In this document: piece after piece, positions 1-8,627 of the stretch
Numbering within the stretch: the first letter of the stretch is position 1
Layout of the letters: the number at the start of each line of letters is the position of its first letter
NCBI RefSeq assembly: GCF_025574485.1
Contig: NZ_JAOBPO010000004.1
Location: forward strand, 186,001 to 250,000
DNA: 64,000 nt
Reading direction: 5' to 3'
Source: Kordiimonas aquimaris
Lineage (GTDB): Bacteria; Pseudomonadota; Alphaproteobacteria; Sphingomonadales; Kordiimonadaceae
Notes under the pieces: generated by a model
Told to the model about the DNA's origin: nothing
The model's input: the letters and a program-made list of their open reading frames with translations, nothing else
Database searches by the model: none
Translations under genes and position numbers: made by a program

Positions 1-1
1 T

Positions 2-3000
2 AGTGTAGCGCTTGCTGCTATGGCAGCATCCGTGCCAGCAATATCGCAAGAAATTACAACATCCATCCGTGGTACAGTGACAACACCAGCAGGTAATCCT
101 GCAAGTGGTTATGCTGTGGTTGTAACTGACACGCGTACTGGTGCTCGCCAAACAACGACAACAAATGCTAGTGGTAACTTCAGTGTTCGCTCATTGACAG
201 TTGGTGGCCCATACACAATTCGTGTAAGCGGTGGCCAATATGAAGATATCCTGGTTACAGACGTTAGTACGTCTCTTGGTAATACAGCAAGTTTCAACCT
301 TGCTCTATCTGATGCGCAATCAGGTATTGAGGAAATCGTTGTTGTTGCTTCTGCAGCGTCTATCACAAACCTTGCGATTGGCCCTGGTACATCGTTCAAC
401 CTGACTGATATTGAAGCTGTTCCATCTGTTAGCCGTCAAATTCGTGACGTTATCCGTATTGATCCACGCGTAAACATTGACCGTGGTAGCGGGGGACAAG
501 GTTTTGGTATTTCATGTCTTGGTGGCAGTAACCGGGTTAACTCTTTCACAATTGACGGTGTGCGTGCAGCAGACCCATTTGGTTTGAATTCATCTGGTAA
601 CCTGGCGCGTAATACATTCCCAATTCCATTCGACACGATTGCTGCAACATCTGTTGAGTTCTCGCCTGTTGATGTTGAATATGGTCAGTTCACCGGTTGT
701 AACATTAACGTTGTTACAAAATCCGGTACGAACGACTTCACGGGTTCTGCATTCTTCCTATACACTGGTGATAACTTCACGGGTGACCAGATTGAAGACA
801 CCACTATTGCCTCTGACTTCAATAACTATAACTGGGGCGCTGAACTTGGTGGCCCGATTATCGAAGACAAATTGTTCTTCTATGGTTCATATGAAGAAAC
901 AAGCTCTGGCGGCATTCAGGATGAAGGCCCAATTGGTGGTGGTTTTGCAAACGAAAGCGGCGTAACTGTTGCTGAAGCAGAACGTATTCGTAACATCTTG
1001 ATCAATAGCTATGGTCGTGATCCGGGCGGTATCATTCGTACATTGCCACAAACGAGCCGTCGTTTCTTCGGTCGTTTGGATTGGCAGATCAATGATCAGC
1101 ACCGTCTGGAAGCGTCATACTCACGCCTTGAAGAAAATGCACTACTTGGTGATGATATTAGCAGTGGCCGCGGTGAGTTTACGTTCGAAGACAACTTCCA
1201 GGATCGTGGTTCTGTTTCTGACACGTATGCGGTTCGCTTGTTCTCAAACTGGACAGATAACTTCTCGACTGAAATTCGCGCATCTCGTAACACAGTTGGT
1301 GATATTCAAAGTCCAACACTTGGTGGTGAAGCACAAGAAGCTAATCCAATTCCAAGGATTGCTATTGGACCATTCGGCAACGAATTCTTTGGTCAGGACT
1401 TTGCTTCTGGCCCGGGTGTTTTCCGTAGTGCGAACCAACTAGATACTGAAGTTGATCAGATCAAGCTGAAAGCTGACTATGTAACGGGTAACCACACTAT
1501 CACTGCTGGTTACGAGCTTGATAGCCTTGACGTGTTTAACCTGTTCATTATCAACGCAACAGGCACAATCCTGTTTGATGATATTGATGCACTTGAAGCT
1601 GGTTTGGCCCGTGAAATTACTGGCAATGGTTCTTTCACCGGTAATGCTGCTGATGGGGCTGCTGAATTTTCTCGTGATATCCACTCTATCTATTTACAAG
1701 ACGAGTGGCAGGCAACAGACAGCTTAAACATTGTTGCTGGTCTGCGTTACGATTTCTATAAATCAAGCGATAGCCCAATCAATAACCCAGTGTTCCAAAA
1801 CCGTTTCGGTTTTGCCAATACGCAAGCATTCGATGGTTTGGATGTGTTCCAGCCACGCATCGGCTTCAGCTGGGAATTGCCTGAAAACTTTGGTGATACA
1901 TCGATAACTGGTGGCTTTGCTCGCTTCTCAGGTGGTGATCCAACAGTTTGGTTTGCGAACTCATTCCAGAACTTTGGCGGTGCCATTGGTTTTGGTAATG
2001 CAACAAGCGACGATAATGGTTTATGTACAGCTGCTGATCTGCAAGTTCTTCAAGGCGGCGCATTCACAGGCATTCCTGCATGTGTGGCTCTTGAACAGCA
2101 AGCACAAGCTGGCCAAAACCTTGCTGATGTGGCGGCAACTGATCCAAACTTTAAGCCACCAAGCCAAGATCGTTTCAGCTTTGGTATTTCACACTATACG
2201 CAAGACTGGAGCGCAGACTTCTTCAACGATTGGCAAGTAAACTTTGACTTTATCTACGGTAAAAACAGAAACGCTGTAGATTTCGTTGATTTGAGTATTG
2301 CGCAAACAGGTACTGCACCGGATGGTCGTCCAATTTATGGACGTATTGATCCGACTGCTGCTGGATGTAATGCTGTACTAAACGATGACCTTCGTGGTTA
2401 CTCAGGTACGACTGCTGAGTGTTTCACTGGTGGTTTTGGTCAGAACATCATTCTGACGAATGCTGCTGATGGCCGCAACGGCGACAACTACTCATTCTCG
2501 GCACAGTTTGCTAAAACGTTTGATTTCTCTGACACTGCATCAATGAGCTTCCGTGCTGGTTATGCATATGCTGATGCAAATGTTGGTAACCCAGGTACAA
2601 GTTCTACTGCGGGTTCGAACTTTGAAGAAGTTGGAACGTCAGACTTTAACAATGTTCCTGTTGGCAATTCTACATTCACCAACATGCACAACATTGTAAT
2701 TAGCACGACTTTCCGTGAAGACTTCTTTGATGATCTTACGTCAAGCTTAAGCTTCTTCTTCCGCGCCAACTCTGGTCGTCCACTATCATTTGTGTTTGAT
2801 GCACGTACATCGCGTGATGCATTTGGTGATAGTGATGATGAAGCACGTAGCTTGCTATACATTCCAACTGGCCCGAATGATCCACTGGTAGATTTCTCTG
2901 CAATTGATACAACTGCTTTCTTCAACTTTATCGAAGAAAACAACTTGTCTCAGTTTGCTGGTGGCATTGTACCACGGACGTCGTTTGAACAGCCTTGGAA

Positions 3001-3295
3001 CGCAGATCTTGATATTCGTTTCCAACAAGAGCTTCCTGGCTTTGGCTTCACTGACAAAGACGAGTTCCTGTTGTTCATCGATTTTGAGAACGTACTTAAC
3101 TTCATCGATAGTGGTGCTGGTGTTCAGCGTTTTGTGAATACAAGTAACACAGGTGAGGGTATTGACGTTGTTGCAACAGATATCGTTGACGGTCGTTTCG
3201 TATTCCGCGACTTTAACCCTGCTGCGATTAACGAAGACATTGATACTGGTGATACGCTATGGCGCATTCAGTTCGGTATCAAATACAAGTTCTAA
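2..3295 (+). CDS. TonB-dependent receptor, Oar-like (5' end outside window)
   Basis: Outer membrane receptor that would import a large substrate using TonB energy; the substrate cannot be told from sequence. The reading frame is open to the left edge and encodes the hydrophobic end of a signal peptide (SVALAAMAASVPAISQ) before the mature start, so the ATG at 20 is internal and the true start lies upstream of the window. After it come a carboxypeptidase-regulatory-like beta-sandwich (about residues 12-100), a plug domain with DVIRIDPRVNIDRG, and a long beta-barrel ending in the C-terminal Phe (KYKF) used by the BAM complex. Two cysteines sit in the plug (GISCLGG and TGCNINV). A strong terminator follows. 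Family call is confident, ligand unknown. Confidence 0.9.
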   Translation, partial: SVALAAMAASVPAISQEITTSIRGTVTTPAGNPASGYAVVVTDTRTGARQTTTTNASGNFSVRSLTVGGPYTIRVSGGQYEDILVTDVSTSLGNTASFNLALSDAQSGIEEIVVVASAASITNLAIGPGTSFNLTDIEAVPSVSRQIRDVIRIDPRVNIDRGSGGQGFGISCLGGSNRVNSFTIDGVRAADPFGLNSSGNLARNTFPIPFDTIAATSVEFSPVDVEYGQFTGCNINVVTKSGTNDFTGSAFFLYTGDNFTGDQIEDTTIASDFNNYNWGAELGGPIIEDKLFFYGSYEETSSGGIQDEGPIGGGFANESGVTVAEAERIRNILINSYGRDPGGIIRTLPQTSRRFFGRLDWQINDQHRLEASYSRLEENALLGDDISSGRGEFTFEDNFQDRGSVSDTYAVRLFSNWTDNFSTEIRASRNTVGDIQSPTLGGEAQEANPIPRIAIGPFGNEFFGQDFASGPGVFRSANQLDTEVDQIKLKADYVTGNHTITAGYELDSLDVFNLFIINATGTILFDDIDALEAGLAREITGNGSFTGNAADGAAEFSRDIHSIYLQDEWQATDSLNIVAGLRYDFYKSSDSPINNPVFQNRFGFANTQAFDGLDVFQPRIGFSWELPENFGDTSITGGFARFSGGDPTVWFANSFQNFGGAIGFGNATSDDNGLCTAADLQVLQGGAFTGIPACVALEQQAQAGQNLADVAATDPNFKPPSQDRFSFGISHYTQDWSADFFNDWQVNFDFIYGKNRNAVDFVDLSIAQTGTAPDGRPIYGRIDPTAAGCNAVLNDDLRGYSGTTAECFTGGFGQNIILTNAADGRNGDNYSFSAQFAKTFDFSDTASMSFRAGYAYADANVGNPGTSSTAGSNFEEVGTSDFNNVPVGNSTFTNMHNIVISTTFREDFFDDLTSSLSFFFRANSGRPLSFVFDARTSRDAFGDSDDEARSLLYIPTGPNDPLVDFSAIDTTAFFNFIEENNLSQFAGGIVPRTSFEQPWNADLDIRFQQELPGFGFTDKDEFLLFIDFENVLNFIDSGAGVQRFVNTSNTGEGIDVVATDIVDGRFVFRDFNPAAINEDIDTGDTLWRIQFGIKYKF

Positions 3296-3320
3296 GCTTT
3301 AGTTTGAACTGAGATATATA

Positions 3321-3351
3321 AACGCCTGGGTTTGCCCGGGCGTTTTTTTTT
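3321..3351 (+). terminator. Rho-independent terminator after the TonB receptor
   Basis: A ten-pair GC-rich stem (AACGCCTGGG with CCCGGGCGTT, one G-T wobble) closes a TTTG loop and runs into nine T residues, 26 bases after the receptor stop codon. Confidence 0.9.
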
Positions 3352-3466
3352 GACATTTATACAGATGGTGCAAACAAGGCTATCCATAATGTAATACAGG
3401 CGCTATACGGGGTTCGGTGAGTGGTTGTTTTGGTTGCACTTATGAGCATAAATTTGGGGAATAGAT

Positions 3467-4114
3467 ATGTCTCATCCGGCTGACAATAATACGACACATA
3501 AGGCGGGTATACGCCGTGAGAACGTGAATAAAATTCTCGAAGCAGCGGAAAGTGTGTTTGCCGTTAATGGTTTTAATGGTGCAAGTGTCGGTTTGATTGC
3601 CGAGCGAGCAAATGTTCCAAAACCAAATGTTTATTACTACTTTGGCACCAAAGAAGATTTGTACCGCCGCGTTATTGAGGACGTATGTTCCATGTGGTTG
3701 CAGGCGGCAGATACTTTTGATGAAACAGATGACCCTGCTACGGCTATCAAGCGGTATGTTGCAGCTAAAATGGACCTAGCACGTGCACGGCCAAATGGAT
3801 CACGTTTGTGGGCCATAGAAATGGCTTCAGGAGCACCGTTTCTCAAAACATATCTGGAAAGCACAGTGAAGCCATGGCTTGAAAGTCGAGAGAAGGTTTT
3901 GCAAGGCTGGATCAAAGAAGGCCGTTTGCAACCGATGAACACACGTTACTTTTTCTATATGATTTGGGCTGCTACTCAAAACTATGCTGACTTTGCTGCG
4001 CAAATTAACATTATGAATGATGGAACGCCGTTATCGGACGCTCAATTTGAAGAAGCTAAGTCCTGTGTAATACGTATGATTGTACAAAGTGCAGGCTTAA
4101 ATCAGGGCGTATGA
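3467..4114 (+). CDS. TetR/AcrR family regulator, RutR-like
   Basis: DNA-binding transcriptional regulator of 215 residues. The N-terminal TetR helix-turn-helix lies at about residues 20-65 (NVYYYFGTKEDLYRRV is the recognition-helix region). The C-terminal half closely matches the pattern of E. coli RutR (SRLWAIEMASGAPFL, GWIKEGRLQP, MIWAATQNYADFA), so a RutR-type ligand pocket is likely; RutR of E. coli senses uracil. No rut pyrimidine genes are nearby. It stands alone between a terminator and a convergent gene, so it may act on distant targets. The start is the ATG at 3467; the ligand and regulon are not known here. Confidence 0.85.
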   Translation: MSHPADNNTTHKAGIRRENVNKILEAAESVFAVNGFNGASVGLIAERANVPKPNVYYYFGTKEDLYRRVIEDVCSMWLQAADTFDETDDPATAIKRYVAAKMDLARARPNGSRLWAIEMASGAPFLKTYLESTVKPWLESREKVLQGWIKEGRLQPMNTRYFFYMIWAATQNYADFAAQINIMNDGTPLSDAQFEEAKSCVIRMIVQSAGLNQGV

Positions 4115-4123
4115 TGGCTTTGT

Positions 4124-5821
4124 TTAGGGCTGTGCTGGAATGCCGCCATTCTGGATTGTTTTAATTAAAAGTTTGGCTGCATTTAAGGATTGCTCTTGTT
4201 TATCATCTATCGGGACAAGATAGCCATCGTCATAGTCGAAATTATATTCACCAGTGTCTGTTAATACACGAAAGTCTTTAGGGTGATCGTAGTCACAGTT
4301 GGCTAGGTAAATAGCCTCAGGAGGCTCAAATGGATATGCTTCCGGTGAAAGTTGATTAAGTACAAATTGCCTGATATCTGCATGACTACGGATGTTGGCG
4401 GTGTTTTCATTACCGCCTAATATGAGCAGAGGCACAACTACCTGATTGTCATTTAAAGCACTTGAATGCCCCATACGGCCCTCAGATAAAAGTTCATCTC
4501 CATGATCAGATGTCACAATAACGAGAGTGTTATCCATCAGGTTTTGATCCTCAAGTGCCGTGAAGATATCTGATAGTTGCTGGTCGAATAAACGGATGGA
4601 TTCGCGGTATCGCTCCTGTATTGTATCACCTGCATTGGTAATGGCTTGATTATAAGGGAAATGGCTACCTTCAAAGTATGTAATATGCAGGCGCGGTGTA
4701 TCATTCTCGGACCAAGAATTCAGCTCTTCAATGGTACGTTTTGTAGTTGCTTGATCTCTTATAGTATTGTCATCTAGTTCGCTTGGAGCAATCCAGCGGT
4801 TGACTGAATCTGGTAAAATTGTTTTCTGAATATCGTACCAATTCAAGGATATGGTTTCCGCGGTGCTGACACTATATCCTGCACCAGCAAGCTCAGGAAC
4901 AAGGCCACGTGCCGATGCATTTTGTCGTGCTTCTCCAAACGTGGTTGGTATGCGGCCAGTGAACATGCTGTATAATGAAAAGTGTGTACAGTTTGATACG
5001 CTGTATTGACCTAATGAAAAGTAGCCGCGTGTAGCTGCAGCATTTATCGTTGGTGTTAGCGCAGGGTAATTTTTTATCTCTGCGGCCCTTACGCTGTCAG
5101 TTATAATAAACAGGATATTTGGCTTGTTTGTCGTTGCTTTCAATACGTCGTTTTGATGTGAGCGCCCTTGTTCTTCTCCACGTTTGACCTGAGCTCTTGA
5201 AAATGGTGTGTCTTCGTCGTGCTGTTCATTAAAAACTTCAAGTATTGAACGTATATGGTAAGGGTGTGGTGCAAAGAAAAATGGCAAATTGCGTTTAACA
5301 TGCATAATTTTCGCAACACCACTATAGTGAGCAATGCTGTATACGGCTTGCCCGGATGCAATGGATATTGCACCGCCTAAAAATATAAAATGTATTGGTA
5401 TATAGATATTTCGGCGATGGCTTATTTTTGTTCTAAGCATAAAAGTCAGTACAAAAATAATGAAAATTGCGGCAATCCAGATTGTAAAGGAAATGCCAAT
5501 ATTTTGACTGCTGTTATCTTCAAGTAAAAGAGAAATGACGAACCAGTTAACGTGCAAACCTGTTAAAAACTGGATGCCTGCTTCAATAAGCAGAAGCATA
5601 ACTATGCTTGCAAAATACAAGCGGCCAATAGTTTTATTGATCAGTGATACGATGTGTTGTGACAGGATGTAAGCGAGCAAAAGTGCACTTATGTGTGTAA
5701 TGGCCACAAAAGTGCCGCTTAAGCCTATGGTAGCGCGAAAGCTTACAGCAATTAATAAAAAAGCAACGATACCAATCTCAAAACTATTGGATGCGATGCG
5801 TATTTTTAGCAATGAGTGCAT
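4124..5821 (-). CDS. Membrane-anchored sulfatase-fold hydrolase/transferase (YejM/LtaS/EptA-like)
   Basis: A protein of 565 residues with about five N-terminal membrane helices (within residues 12-160) and a periplasmic alkaline-phosphatase-superfamily domain from about 235. Metal ligands of the fold are visible: D242 in FIITDSVR, H387 in EGSHFPY, D439-H440 in TSDHG and H452. The nucleophile position reads SNCTHFS, making T279 the likely nucleophile, as in LtaS and EptA enzymes, rather than the formylglycine CxPSR of true sulfatases. A role in envelope lipid or glycan modification or its regulation is an inference. It lies 16 bases downstream of an MFS gene on the same strand and is probably cotranscribed. 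No terminator was seen between it and the convergent regulator gene. Confidence 0.8.
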   Translation of the reverse strand: MHSLLKIRIASNSFEIGIVAFLLIAVSFRATIGLSGTFVAITHISALLLAYILSQHIVSLINKTIGRLYFASIVMLLLIEAGIQFLTGLHVNWFVISLLLEDNSSQNIGISFTIWIAAIFIIFVLTFMLRTKISHRRNIYIPIHFIFLGGAISIASGQAVYSIAHYSGVAKIMHVKRNLPFFFAPHPYHIRSILEVFNEQHDEDTPFSRAQVKRGEEQGRSHQNDVLKATTNKPNILFIITDSVRAAEIKNYPALTPTINAAATRGYFSLGQYSVSNCTHFSLYSMFTGRIPTTFGEARQNASARGLVPELAGAGYSVSTAETISLNWYDIQKTILPDSVNRWIAPSELDDNTIRDQATTKRTIEELNSWSENDTPRLHITYFEGSHFPYNQAITNAGDTIQERYRESIRLFDQQLSDIFTALEDQNLMDNTLVIVTSDHGDELLSEGRMGHSSALNDNQVVVPLLILGGNENTANIRSHADIRQFVLNQLSPEAYPFEPPEAIYLANCDYDHPKDFRVLTDTGEYNFDYDDGYLVPIDDKQEQSLNAAKLLIKTIQNGGIPAQP

Positions 5822-5837
5822 CTTTTAGCTGCTTTCG

Positions 5838-7130
5838 CTACTTCTGATCCAATATCATGGTTGCTTCGATATCTTCTGGCAACCGCCGGCCACCGGCATA
5901 GAAAAGATATCCTTTTAGAAATGCGACACAGACACCAATTGTTAGTGCCAATCTAAGGCTGTCTGTTCCATTAATTTCTCTTAAAGTATCGCTTAGCAGG
6001 CCAACTGCTACAGGCCCTAGGCCTAGACCAATCAGATTGAGCACAAAGAAAAGAACTGCAGACGACATGGCACGCATACGTGGGCTCACCAAACGGTGTG
6101 TCACAGCAATAGCGGGTGCAAGGTAAAGCGTACCAAGAACTGCAAATATCGTGTAGGAAACGAGCATCAATGTGGTGTTGTCTGTGTTAAATGCCAGTAT
6201 CGCAAACGGAACACATACAATTGCCGTTGCACCAGGAAGCCACAGATACCAACGCGGATCTTTGCTGCCAATTTTATCTGTCAAATAGCCGCCAAGAAAT
6301 GTGCCAATGATACCGCCGCCGCCGCCTGTAATACCAAGCAGAAAACCAATTTCTGTTAGTGGTACATCGTGGTAACGCACCATGTAGCTTGGCATAAAGT
6401 TTGTTGTGCCATAGCTAACAAAAGCCGAAAGCGCACATCCAAAAGCAATAAACGGGAAAGATTTAAGCGTACGCATTCGGTCTAATGTTTCTCTGAACGA
6501 GGGAGAGGATTTCTTTGATGCTTCACTCCGCGGCGGTTCTGGCACCGTTAACCAAAGAACAAGAGCGAGAATAATCCCCGGCACACCAACAATCATAAAT
6601 GTCTGCCGCCAGCCAAACATTTCTCCGAAGTAGCCACCGAGTGAGTACCCAATAACGACACCAAGATATAAACCGGCGGAGTAAACAGCGAGGGCCGTTG
6701 CGCGTTTTTTGGCAGTAAAGATGTCTGAGATCATCGAATGCGCTGGTGGGCTGCCACCAGCTTCACCCACACCCACACCCATACGAGCCAACAGTAATTG
6801 TATGAAATTCTGTGTATATCCTGAAACAATAGTCATGCCGCTCCAGACTGTAAGGGCAATGGAAATAATGTTTCGGCGATTGCTTTTATCCGCCAGACGG
6901 GCGATCGGTATGCCCAGAACAGTGTAGAATATTGCAAATGAGAAGCCTGAAAGAAGCCCTAGTTGTGCATCGCTCAAGGATAGTTCAGCTTTAATCAAGG
7001 GCTGAAGGATGACCAGTATTTGACGGTCGATAAAGTTAAATGCGTATACAACTGTGAGAATAAACAGCGTGTAATATTTTACACCATTAGAGAGTGGTTT
7101 GCTTGAGAGCGGTTTATGGTTATCGGCCAT
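5838..7130 (-). CDS. Spinster-type MFS transporter
   Basis: Inner membrane secondary transporter of 430 residues with twelve predicted helices. The N-terminal motif FNFIDRQILVILQPLIK and the motif-A loop ARLADKSNRR followed by GVGVGEAGGSPPAHSMISD are typical of the spinster-like MFS group that is abundant in marine and sphingomonad-type alphaproteobacteria. The ATG at 7130 has a ribosome-binding site (AGAGGA). The substrate is unknown; homologues are often placed beside catabolic enzymes. The downstream sulfatase-fold gene follows after 16 bases, which suggests a two-gene operon and possibly a linked envelope or lipid substrate, but this is inference. Confidence 0.85.
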   Translation of the reverse strand: MADNHKPLSSKPLSNGVKYYTLFILTVVYAFNFIDRQILVILQPLIKAELSLSDAQLGLLSGFSFAIFYTVLGIPIARLADKSNRRNIISIALTVWSGMTIVSGYTQNFIQLLLARMGVGVGEAGGSPPAHSMISDIFTAKKRATALAVYSAGLYLGVVIGYSLGGYFGEMFGWRQTFMIVGVPGIILALVLWLTVPEPPRSEASKKSSPSFRETLDRMRTLKSFPFIAFGCALSAFVSYGTTNFMPSYMVRYHDVPLTEIGFLLGITGGGGGIIGTFLGGYLTDKIGSKDPRWYLWLPGATAIVCVPFAILAFNTDNTTLMLVSYTIFAVLGTLYLAPAIAVTHRLVSPRMRAMSSAVLFFVLNLIGLGLGPVAVGLLSDTLREINGTDSLRLALTIGVCVAFLKGYLFYAGGRRLPEDIEATMILDQK

Positions 7131-7288
7131 ATAATCCTCTTTAATGATGTTAAACGTCTGATGTAGTTCACGTGTGATTTTAGCATGAGGTAAGAACGAT
7201 AGCTCTTGATCCGATAATTACAAGAAAATAGCCAAATGTGCTGAAACAGTGCGAACGATTTATTCGCCTAGAAAAGCTACAAAGACAG

Positions 7289-7312
7289 AAAGCCGCCTTT
7301 GCAGGCAGCTTT
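7289..7312 (-). terminator. Stem-loop downstream of the dipeptidase
   Basis: Ten-pair hairpin (AAAGCTGCCT with AGGCGGCTTT on the minus strand, GCAA loop) 29 bases after the dipeptidase stop. The trailing sequence is only moderately T-rich (CTGTCTTT), so it is a plausible but not textbook terminator. Confidence 0.55.
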
Positions 7313-7340
7313 CAAAAATACTTATAAGCGAATTTAGATA

Positions 7341-8546
7341 TTAATCGGCAGCAGCGTATGCTTCAACAGTGCGCCAAACGCGTAATACATTACCGGAGAG
7401 AATTTTCTTGATATCGTCTTCGCTATATCCTCGTCCTAGCAAGCCTGCGACGAGATTAGGATAACTTGCAACATCTTTCAGATCTGTGGGCAAGCTATCA
7501 CCAACACCGTCATAGTCTGTTCCGATGCCCACGTGATCAATACCTGCCAGTTTAACGGCGTGGTCAAAATGATCCAGAACATCATCAAGAGTTGCATATG
7601 GATAAGGTGTAGTTACAGCATACTCTTTACGAAATGCTTGGCGCACTTCCTCTGTGTCCTCAAGTCCATTGTCCGTTATGTGTTTTGTATATGCGACACC
7701 CAGTTTGCTATTATACTGGTTCGCGTCTTCGGTTAGAAACGATGAGCCATAGTTTATCATGATCACACTACCGTTTTTGGCCAGTGCCCTGATCATGTCG
7801 TCATCCATGTTGCGTTCAAATCCTGGTGTAAAGTTCCGCGCAGATGAGTGCGAAGCAATAACAGGAGTTGCGGTTATGTCCATAACATCCCAGAACGCTG
7901 CGTCTGATACGTGACTGATATCAACCATAATACCAAGCTCGTTCATGCGCTTCACGACTTGTTCGCCGAATGGTGAAAGGCCATCCCATTGACGTTCAGG
8001 ATCATAGGACGAATCTGAAATTTTGTTGGATTTTGAATGGGCAAGGGTGATGTAGCGAATACCGCGTTCATGAAAATAGTCGAGGTTATCTAATTCATCG
8101 AGTAATGGTGACCCATTTTCCATTCCCAGTGGCAAGGCGATCATGCCTTTTGAAAAGGCGTTTTCTACATCTGCAACTGACTTGGCCACGGTAAACTTAT
8201 TTGGTGATTCTGCTGCAATGCGTTCAACAATGTTGATCATTTCGTCGGCATGTTCTTTAGCTTTTTCTGTGCCGTCATACTGCGCTGGCGTATAGATCGA
8301 CATGAACGGAGCATTTAAACCACCTTTAACAGCACGCAAGTAATCGAAGTCACCTGTCGCCGTTGCACTTGAAACGTCTTCCCAACCTGCAGCGAGGCGG
8401 TAAGGAACATCAATGTGACCATCAATGATAATTGTTTCCTGAGCAATTCGGTTTGCTGTTTCTGAAATATCCGGTGCTGCTGTCTCTTGGTTCTCAGAGC
8501 ACGCAACCAGTGTTAGCACTGACAAGCCCATTAGAAATTTATTCAC
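7341..8546 (-). CDS. Membrane dipeptidase (peptidase M19), lipoprotein
   Basis: Zinc-dependent dipeptidase of the renal dipeptidase family, 401 residues. Metal ligands are all visible: H44 and D46 (DGHIDV), bridging E143 (GMENG), H212 (DISHVSD), H233 (ASHSS) and the general-base region D344 (GTDYDG). The reading frame runs on upstream to an ATG at 8594, but the GTG at 8546 is preferred: it has AGAGGGGG eight bases upstream and yields a clean lipoprotein signal peptide, MNKFLMGLSVLTLVAC, with lipid cysteine C16. The enzyme is therefore expected to be tethered to a membrane facing the periplasm, where it would hydrolyse dipeptides. It is a single gene followed by a stem-loop. Confidence 0.9.
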   Translation of the reverse strand: MNKFLMGLSVLTLVACSENQETAAPDISETANRIAQETIIIDGHIDVPYRLAAGWEDVSSATATGDFDYLRAVKGGLNAPFMSIYTPAQYDGTEKAKEHADEMINIVERIAAESPNKFTVAKSVADVENAFSKGMIALPLGMENGSPLLDELDNLDYFHERGIRYITLAHSKSNKISDSSYDPERQWDGLSPFGEQVVKRMNELGIMVDISHVSDAAFWDVMDITATPVIASHSSARNFTPGFERNMDDDMIRALAKNGSVIMINYGSSFLTEDANQYNSKLGVAYTKHITDNGLEDTEEVRQAFRKEYAVTTPYPYATLDDVLDHFDHAVKLAGIDHVGIGTDYDGVGDSLPTDLKDVASYPNLVAGLLGRGYSEDDIKKILSGNVLRVWRTVEAYAAAD

Positions 8547-8627
8547 GAGTTTCCCCCTCTTGGCAGGCACTGCGTAAAGACGCCCCAACCACATGCCTAT
8601 ATATTCGTTCAGTTTTCGAGATCAGCA

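Noticed and set aside
20-22. ATG at 20 as the start of the TonB receptor
   Set aside because: The frame is open to the window edge and the upstream codons encode signal-peptide-like residues, so this ATG is internal.
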